This document shows, piece by piece, positions 60,101 through 64,000 of a DNA stretch of 64,000 nucleotides. The position numbers and the translations under genes are program-made. This DNA is from Dillenia suffruticosa (Eukaryota; Streptophyta; Magnoliopsida; Dilleniales; Dilleniaceae). Position 1 is the first letter of the stretch. Each line of letters starts with the position of its first letter. The stretch is taken from contig JAVTVX010000013.1 of the NCBI GenBank assembly GCA_033439265.1, positions 15,542,500-15,606,499 on the forward strand, given 5' to 3'. The notes under the pieces are model-generated. The model was not told where the DNA came from. It worked only from the letters and a program-made list of their open reading frames with translations, and searched no databases.

Positions 60101-60620
60101 TCTGATACCGTGATAAAATAAAAGAGAATTTTTGAAAAATTGTTTTACTCTTTTCATTAAGAGAATTACAATATATAGATATCAAGAATAATCAAATTCT
60201 TTAATTCTAGTGTCTAATATAATAAGTATAATCAGATCCCTTAGTTCTAGGCCTATTACAAGGAAAATTACAACATTAATTATAGTAAGAATATTTACAT
60301 CAATAATGAAAATCTTTAAAGAGTTAATTAAGAGATATACAACTATAACAAAACTAAATAAGGAAAGAAGAATATACTGACAGTAGGGATGGGAAAAATT
60401 GTAGGGCACATTGTTCCTGTATATTTCCTTTCGGTATATGCTATGGGTTGCATATCATAAATTCATTCATGGAAGTTGGTCCCCGTGGAACTAATGTGTA
60501 CTCATTTTTCCGTGGCATTGCAGATGGAATCGGCAATGATGTATCTCACGTTGAGGTTTTAAAAGAGCCCAATTTCTCAAAAAAGCTCTTATGCCTTATT
60601 GGAATTCTCTCAAATTTTAG
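40146..60620 (+). CDS. DCL4: DICER-LIKE 4, N-terminal helicase part (continues past window)
   Basis: Ten exons, all in phase: 40146-40285, 40357-40534, 44184-44294, 48022-48162, 48237-48309, 49077-49141, 49613-49756, 49852-49980, 57552-57687 and 60524-60620, about 404 residues. DCL4 cuts long double-stranded RNA into 21-nt siRNAs, including trans-acting and antiviral siRNAs, with DRB4 and RDR6. Visible motifs: Walker A TGCGKT (67-72), [11 protein letters not shown] (motif Ia), DECHHA (172-177) and GMTASP (motif III). [26 protein letters not shown] and [15 protein letters not shown] match DCL4 better than DCL1, DCL2 or DCL3. The start ATG gives a 39-residue Ser-rich N-terminus; an in-frame ATG at 39954 would add 64 residues of doubtful character. 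Introns are greatly enlarged by transposons; exons look intact. The rest lies beyond 64 kb. Confidence 0.92.
40357..40534 (+). CDS. DCL4: DCL4 exon 2: Walker A and motif Ia
   Basis: Encodes [38 protein letters not shown] and [15 protein letters not shown]. Acceptor TTCTAG, donor CAG|GTATCA. Confidence 0.94.
41545..41549. repeat. 5-bp flanking repeat of Copia copy B, left
   Basis: TAGTC here and at 43731-43735; 5 bp is the usual Copia target-site duplication. Confidence 0.75.
41550..41926 (-). repeat. 3' LTR of Copia copy B
   Basis: Pairs with 43322-43730. It contains three units of a palindromic repeat of about 44 bp (CTTCCCTAATTATATTA ... AAATTAGGGAAG). Confidence 0.85.
43322..43730 (-). 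repeat. 5' LTR of Copia copy B
   Basis: As 41550-41926 but with four palindromic units, which explains most of its extra length. Confidence 0.85.
44184..44294 (+). CDS. DCL4: DCL4 exon 3
   Basis: Encodes [20 protein letters not shown] and [17 protein letters not shown], matching QQAKVI.....KV..(Y/H)CG in DCL4. Acceptor GTTGCAG, donor GAG|GTTATT. Confidence 0.93.
45289..45302. repeat. Target-site duplication, left copy, of RTE LINE 2
   Basis: GAAGTTGATTTCTG here and GAAGTTGACTTCTG at 46509-46522; 13 of 14 match. Confidence 0.85.
45303..46508 (+). mobile_element. RTE-type LINE, 5'-truncated (copy 2)
   Basis: 1.2 kb, starting just before the reverse transcriptase ([14 protein letters not shown]). 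It includes [54 protein letters not shown] and then LFAND. The catalytic FADD is thus FAND: the first aspartate codon is changed. Several stops and frameshifts; the 3' part keeps only about half of the region beyond RT and ends in TTG repeats at 46494-46508. Sense orientation in DCL4 intron 3. Confidence 0.9.
48022..48162 (+). CDS. DCL4: DCL4 exon 4: DECH box
   Basis: Encodes [39 protein letters not shown] and [12 protein letters not shown] is the Walker B motif of the Dicer helicase. Acceptor GTGCAG, donor AAG|GTGAAT. Confidence 0.95.
48237..48309 (+). CDS. DCL4: DCL4 exon 5: helicase motif III
   Basis: Encodes [20 protein letters not shown] and VVGKG (last codon split). Donor AAAAG|GTAATG. 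Confidence 0.95.
48310..49076 (+). other. DCL4 intron 5
   Basis: 767 bp, no element recognised. Confidence 0.8.
49077..49141 (+). CDS. DCL4: DCL4 exon 6
   Basis: Encodes (G)[21 protein letters not shown], matching the SxxINSLExLLxAK stretch of DCL4. Confidence 0.92.
49613..49756 (+). CDS. DCL4: DCL4 exon 7
   Basis: Encodes [40 protein letters not shown] and RLEDIKRQ. Acceptor TTTATAG, donor CAG|GTACTA. Confidence 0.92.
49852..49980 (+). CDS. DCL4: DCL4 exon 8
   Basis: Encodes [20 protein letters not shown] and [20 protein letters not shown] plus ALQ; L..LHDxL...LxNLGL is typical of the helicase insertion domain of DCL4. Confidence 0.9.
49981..57551 (+). other. DCL4 intron 8, 7.6 kb
   Basis: Contains Copia copy C (about 51.35-55.5 kb). 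The remainder, about 50.0-51.3 and 55.5-57.5 kb, shows no recognisable exon or element; small minus-strand frames near 55.9 and 56.8 kb have no similarity I know. Confidence 0.8.
51350..55515 (-). mobile_element. Copia LTR retrotransposon fossil (copy C)
   Basis: A minus-strand element in DCL4 intron 8. Recognisable parts in Copia order from right to left: gag (about 54.4-54.8 kb) with a zinc knuckle (about 54.2 kb, [14 protein letters not shown]), protease-like region (about 53.75-53.98 kb), GAG-pre-integrase and integrase core (about 53.3-53.7 kb), a second knuckle-plus-integrase segment (about 52.8-53.1 kb) and the integrase end (about 51.95-52.6 kb). Related flanks at about 51.36-51.88 and 54.99-55.5 kb share AACTAGCCGGTAGACACAAA repeats and GGGCTGT.TTCTTGGGCTTTTC and are probably the LTRs. 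Limits are approximate. The repeated knuckle suggests duplication or a nested copy. Many breaks; fairly old. Confidence 0.72.
57552..57687 (+). CDS. DCL4: DCL4 exon 9
   Basis: Encodes [40 protein letters not shown] and FDCTT. The CDxYLxxAAxxL pattern matches the DCL4 segment before the second helicase half. Acceptor CTCCAAG, donor ACAG|GTATAG. Confidence 0.85.
57815..58080 (-). repeat. 3' LTR of Copia copy D
   Basis: Starts TGACAAAATAAAAGAG; pairs with 60112-60382. Confidence 0.88.
60112..60382 (-). repeat. 5' LTR of Copia copy D
   Basis: Starts TGATAAAATAAAAGAG directly beside the primer-binding site and ends ATACTGACA before GTAGG. Confidence 0.88.
60524..60620 (+). CDS. DCL4: DCL4 exon 10 (last in window)
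   Basis: Encodes [20 protein letters not shown] and [13 protein letters not shown], matching LKEPxFSxKLxxLIxILSxFR of DCL4. The donor AG|GTTGGT is in phase 2; the next exon (expected to begin with the KCIIFVNR helicase motif) is not in the window. Confidence 0.9.
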
Positions 60621-60771
60621 GTTGGTGCATACTCGAGTGCTTTTTGTTTATCTGTTAAAATTTGTTCTCGAGAGAATCAGCACAGCCCCAGATTTTGCAT
60701 TTGCTGGTGGAAATCTCCGAAGTTCTTTTTTTGTATTGACCAAGTTGCAACAATTTGCATTTAGTTTTTGC

Positions 60772-60789
60772 TTAGGAATGAATATTGTT
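60772..60789. repeat. Target-site duplication, left copy, of RTE LINE 3
   Basis: TTAGGAATGAATATTGTT, repeated exactly at 63268-63285. Confidence 0.94.
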
Positions 60790-63267
60790 TCGATCTGGTA
60801 GTTGTAAACACCATGTTTAAGAAAAAAGATGCGCACTTAGTACATAGAAATTGGTCTAATGCTAGCCAAATAGATTTCTTTCTTACTAGGAGGGATGATC
60901 GAATGACCTGTAAGGATTACAAAGTTATACTGAGGGAGAGTGTGACAACTCAGCATAGACTCCTAGTTTTAGATATACGTGTCTAAAAGGCAAAAGAAAT
61001 ATCGTTTATTTGTAGAGCTAAGAATTAAGTGGTGGAATCTAAAAGGAGAAAATATGACGACATTTAGAGAAATTAATTCAAATAACAAATTGGTCTACTA
61101 ATGCTGATTTAGAAATAATGTGAAAAGAGATGTCTACTAATATTAAAAATATAGGTAGGGAGGCTCTTGATATCTCTAAGGGTCAAGCTCCAGTTGGCAA
61201 GGAATCATGGTGGTGGAACGAAGAAATACAAGCTGCCATTCGAATCAAACTAGTGTTATAGGAATCTTAAGGATAATAGTAATAGTGATGCATATGAAAA
61301 ATACAAAAGTGTAAGAAAAGAAGTGAAAAAAGATGATACAAGAATAAAAAAGTAAGGTGTATAATGAATTATACAAGAGATTGGAGACTAAATAAAGAGA
61401 AAGAGATCTACAGACTAGCCAAGGTAAGGGAAAGAAAGGACAAAGATTTAAATGGTGTTAGGTGCATTAAGAATGGAGCTAATGATATATTTATAAGGAA
61501 TGAGGACATAAGAAAGCGTTTGAGAGATTATTTTGATAATCTGTTCAATGCTAAGAGTATAACAGATATAGGAGATATTGAAATACCTGTAAAAGAGATT
61601 AATAGATTTTAAACGTAAAATTCGTCCCCATCAAATGAATGAGGCTTTAAAGAGAATGAAGAACAATAAAGTCATAGGACCTGATGGCATCCCTATAGAA
61701 GTGTGGAAATGCTTAGGTGAATTTGGTATAATAATGTTAACGGATATTTTTAACAAAATTTGGTAAACCAAGAGAATACCCCAAATATGAAGAAAAAGTA
61801 TAATTGTATCGCTATATAAGAATAAAGGAGACATACAAGATTGCTCCAACTATAGAGGAATTAAACTTATGAGTCATATCATGAAACTATGGGAGAGAGT
61901 TATAGAACATAGATTGAGATCGGAGATAAATATTTCTCAAAATCAATTTTGGATTTATGCCTGGGAGATCCACTACGGAAGCAATCCACTTGTTAAGACA
62001 TTTGGTGGAGACATATAGAACACATAAGAAAGACTTACATACGGTATTCATTGATCTAGAAAAAGTATATGATAGGGTTCCTGGAGACGTATTGTGGTGG
62101 ACGCTGATGTAGAAAAGGATCTCTTCGATAGATATTAATTTCATTAGAGATATGTATGAGGGAGCTGTAATTAATTTAAAAACTCGTGGAGGTTTGAGCG
62201 ATAGCTTTCTCATTAACAACGGAGTCCATCAAGGTTCAACATTAAGTCTCTTCTTTGCAATAGTAATGGACGAAATAACAAAACATATTCAAAATGAAAT
62301 ATCATGGTGTATGTTTTTTGCAAATGATATAGCTCTATTTGATGAAATTATGAAGGGTATTCATACTAAATTAGAGTTACGGAGGATCACGCTAGAATTC
62401 AGGGGGTTTCGATTGAGTAGATCAAAAACTGAGTATATGAGGCGTAACTTTAGCAACGATCATCGAAATGATGAAGAAACGATTAGACTAAATGGACAAG
62501 ATATACCGAAAAATGAACGGTTTAGGTATCTAGGTTCCCTTATTCAAAATGATGACAATATAAATGGAGATGTGAACCTTAGGATTCCAGCAGGCCGGAT
62601 GAAATGAAAAAAAACATCCGGAATTCTTTGCGATCGCATGATGCCGGTGTATTTGAAGGGAAAGTTCTATAGAATCGCGATTAGATCTGCATTATTGTAT
62701 GGTATTGAGTGTTGGGCCATTAAACAATAATAAAAATAAAAAATGGTCGTAACAGAAATGAGAATATTTAGGTGGATGTGTGGTAAAAGTAGAAGAGATA
62801 AAATTATAAATGAAGAGATTCGTAACAAATTGGGAGTTAATTCAATTGTGAATAAGATACGAGAGTGTCGCTTGAGATAGTTTGGGCATGTACAAAGAAG
62901 ATTTAAGGTCGCACCGGTTAGGAGAACCGAAAAACTTAAATATGAGAAATTTAGTAAAATATAGGGGTAGACCGCTGAAAATTTGGATGCAAATTATTAG
63001 TAAAGCAATGATAGTTAAGGGTTTAGACGAGAAAATGAATTTAGATAGAAATGAGTGGTGTAAACTAATATATTTTAAATACATATTTATTTATTTATTT
63101 ACTTTTTTTCTTTTATTATTATTATTATTATTATTATTTTATTATCTTCTATATTTATTTCTATTTTTGTATTTATTTGTTTATTTAATTTTCTTTTTAA
63201 TCATAATTTGTCTCTTAAATAACCGATCCCAAATTATTGGGTTTAAGGTTCAGTTTGTTGTTGTTGT
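60790..63267 (+). mobile_element. RTE-type LINE, 5'-truncated (copy 3)
   Basis: 2.5 kb with a perfect 18-bp target-site duplication. It begins in the last part of the endonuclease (NASQIDFFLTRR near 60860, then HRLLVLDIRV) and runs through the RT: PDGIPIEVWKCLG near 61680, [33 protein letters not shown] near 62221 and FFAND near 62313, where the first catalytic aspartate is asparagine. The C-terminal part follows ([21 protein letters not shown]). It ends in TTATTATT and TTG repeats. A few stops and frameshifts interrupt it. Sense orientation in DCL4 intron 10. The perfect duplication marks it as one of the younger insertions. Confidence 0.92.
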
Positions 63268-63285
63268 TTAGGAATGAATATTGTT
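63268..63285. repeat. Target-site duplication, right copy, of RTE LINE 3
   Basis: Exact repeat of 60772-60789. Confidence 0.94.
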
Positions 63286-64000
63286 ATGTTTGCATACGGG
63301 TGATTCCATCTGTGGTTGGGTAAACTTGTGGATGCGTATAAAAGTTGACTGTAAGGTGTAGGACATGGCAGTTCAATGATTTCTTCAGTTTGATTACTTC
63401 TTTAACTAGATAAACAATCTTTCAGATTAGAATTTGTGGTTATGGAAGTTGACAATATACACAGTCAAAAACTTAGTTTTAGCCCCCCCCCCAACTTGAA
63501 ATCTTGAATGGTCATTTGGTTTACTAGTTAAGACAACTCTAGATTGGACTCCATGTAATAGGGAAAAATTACATTTAGACACTTTGTCCTAGGAATTAAC
63601 AATCTTGGTTTTTTGATGGCAGACTATGTTATCTTACAAGATATCTTAGACCTTTTTTCCATTTTTATTCTCAAATTACATATTTGATTTTGAATTTGCT
63701 AAAGGGTTAAATACACAAATTACCTTTGAACTTGTATTTTATGGTTAATTTTGTCTCTAAACATATATTTTATATAATAGGGTTGATTGTTGATATGTAG
63801 CCATCTAGTCTTCTCTATGTGTAAGCTTTAATGGTGTTGAAGTGGCAGTTAAGACAAGTGCTGTGCCAGATACGTGGCAAATGATGTGTTCACAATTTTT
63901 ATGACGATTCTTGCTGAGCTACATTCTTGTTGAAACTTGGCGGGTGTTGAGTCTGATATTGGAAGAAGTAGATGTCTCAGGAACATATTCTTGCTTAGAG

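Larger units (their letters stand above)
57815..60382 (-). mobile_element. Copia LTR retrotransposon fossil, short form (copy D)
   Basis: A 2.6-kb minus-strand element with a perfect 5-bp flanking repeat, GTAGG, at 57810-57814 and 60383-60387. LTRs of about 260-270 bp lie at 57815-58080 (3') and 60112-60382 (5'), roughly 90% identical by eye. Next to the 5' LTR the minus strand reads CGGTATCAGAGCC, an initiator-Met tRNA primer-binding site. The interior holds gag with a double zinc knuckle (about 59.0-59.65 kb; [28 protein letters not shown]), a protease-like region (about 58.7-58.95 kb), GAG-pre-integrase (about 58.5-58.7 kb) and an integrase core (about 58.06-58.45 kb). It is half the usual Copia length and carries several breaks. 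Probably the youngest of the four Copia fossils judged from its LTRs. Confidence 0.9.
57688..60523 (+). other. DCL4 intron 9, 2.8 kb
   Basis: Almost wholly made of Copia copy D (57815-60382). Confidence 0.88.
60621..64000 (+). other. DCL4 intron 10, incomplete
   Basis: Contains RTE LINE copy 3 and, after 63.29 kb, ordinary AT-rich intron sequence with a C10 run at 63483-63492. I find no coding match to the next DCL4 exon up to the window end. Confidence 0.75.

Overview
The window is nuclear DNA of a flowering plant, most likely a eudicot. The evidence is spliced genes with GT-AG introns, plant-only gene families, AT-rich non-coding DNA, and plant LINEs, SINEs, CACTA and Copia elements. I cannot name the species. 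No prokaryotic, organellar, tRNA, rRNA or CRISPR feature is visible.

Three host genes are supported, all on the + strand. (1) About 2.5-16.4 kb: the 3' part of an EDR2-like gene of the PH-START-DUF1336 type. A START-end exon is followed by nine exons for the acidic linker and the whole EDR2_C domain, closing at a stop at 16389. Its 5' exons lie upstream of the window or were not found. (2) 30.35-33.65 kb: a complete two-exon leucine-rich-repeat receptor-like kinase of the MOL1 (At5g51350) type, 966 residues, with a degenerate kinase domain. (3) 40.15 kb to beyond the right edge: the 5' quarter of DICER-LIKE 4, ten exons carrying the N-terminal DECH helicase; the remaining helicase, PAZ, RNase III and dsRNA-binding parts lie beyond 64 kb.

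Mobile DNA dominates the rest. Four copies of one RTE-type LINE family lie at 5.3-8.8, 35.7, 45.3-46.5 and 60.8-63.3 kb. Each has a target-site duplication (12-18 bp), each lies on the + strand, and three sit in introns. Two older L1 remnants (0.9-2.15 kb and 12.05-13.1 kb) and a tRNA-derived SINE with a 17-bp duplication (15.0-15.2 kb) lie in EDR2-like introns. Four Copia LTR fossils are present: 23.2-29.2 kb (+, intergenic, old), and three on the minus strand inside DCL4 introns at 41.55-43.73, about 51.35-55.5 and 57.8-60.4 kb. A 971-bp non-autonomous CACTA element lies at 37.2-38.1 kb and a MITE candidate near 18.3 kb. A possible MULE-like insert at 44.6-47.9 kb carries unrecognised minus-strand ORFs.

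Layout: 1-2.5 kb L1 remnant; 2.5-16.4 kb EDR2-like; 16.4-23.2 kb intergenic with diverged repeats; 23.2-29.2 kb Copia fossil; 30.3-33.6 kb MOL1-like; 33.6-40.1 kb AT-rich intergenic with CACTA and a short RTE copy; 40.1-64 kb DCL4 with TE-filled introns. The three genes do not form a pathway: they serve lipid-linked defence regulation, cambium signalling and small-RNA production. I found no convincing new biological system. The most unusual points are the transposon load in DCL4 introns, two LINE copies sharing a catalytic-site change, a LINE with three stacked 3' ends, and gag-only or shortened Copia copies.
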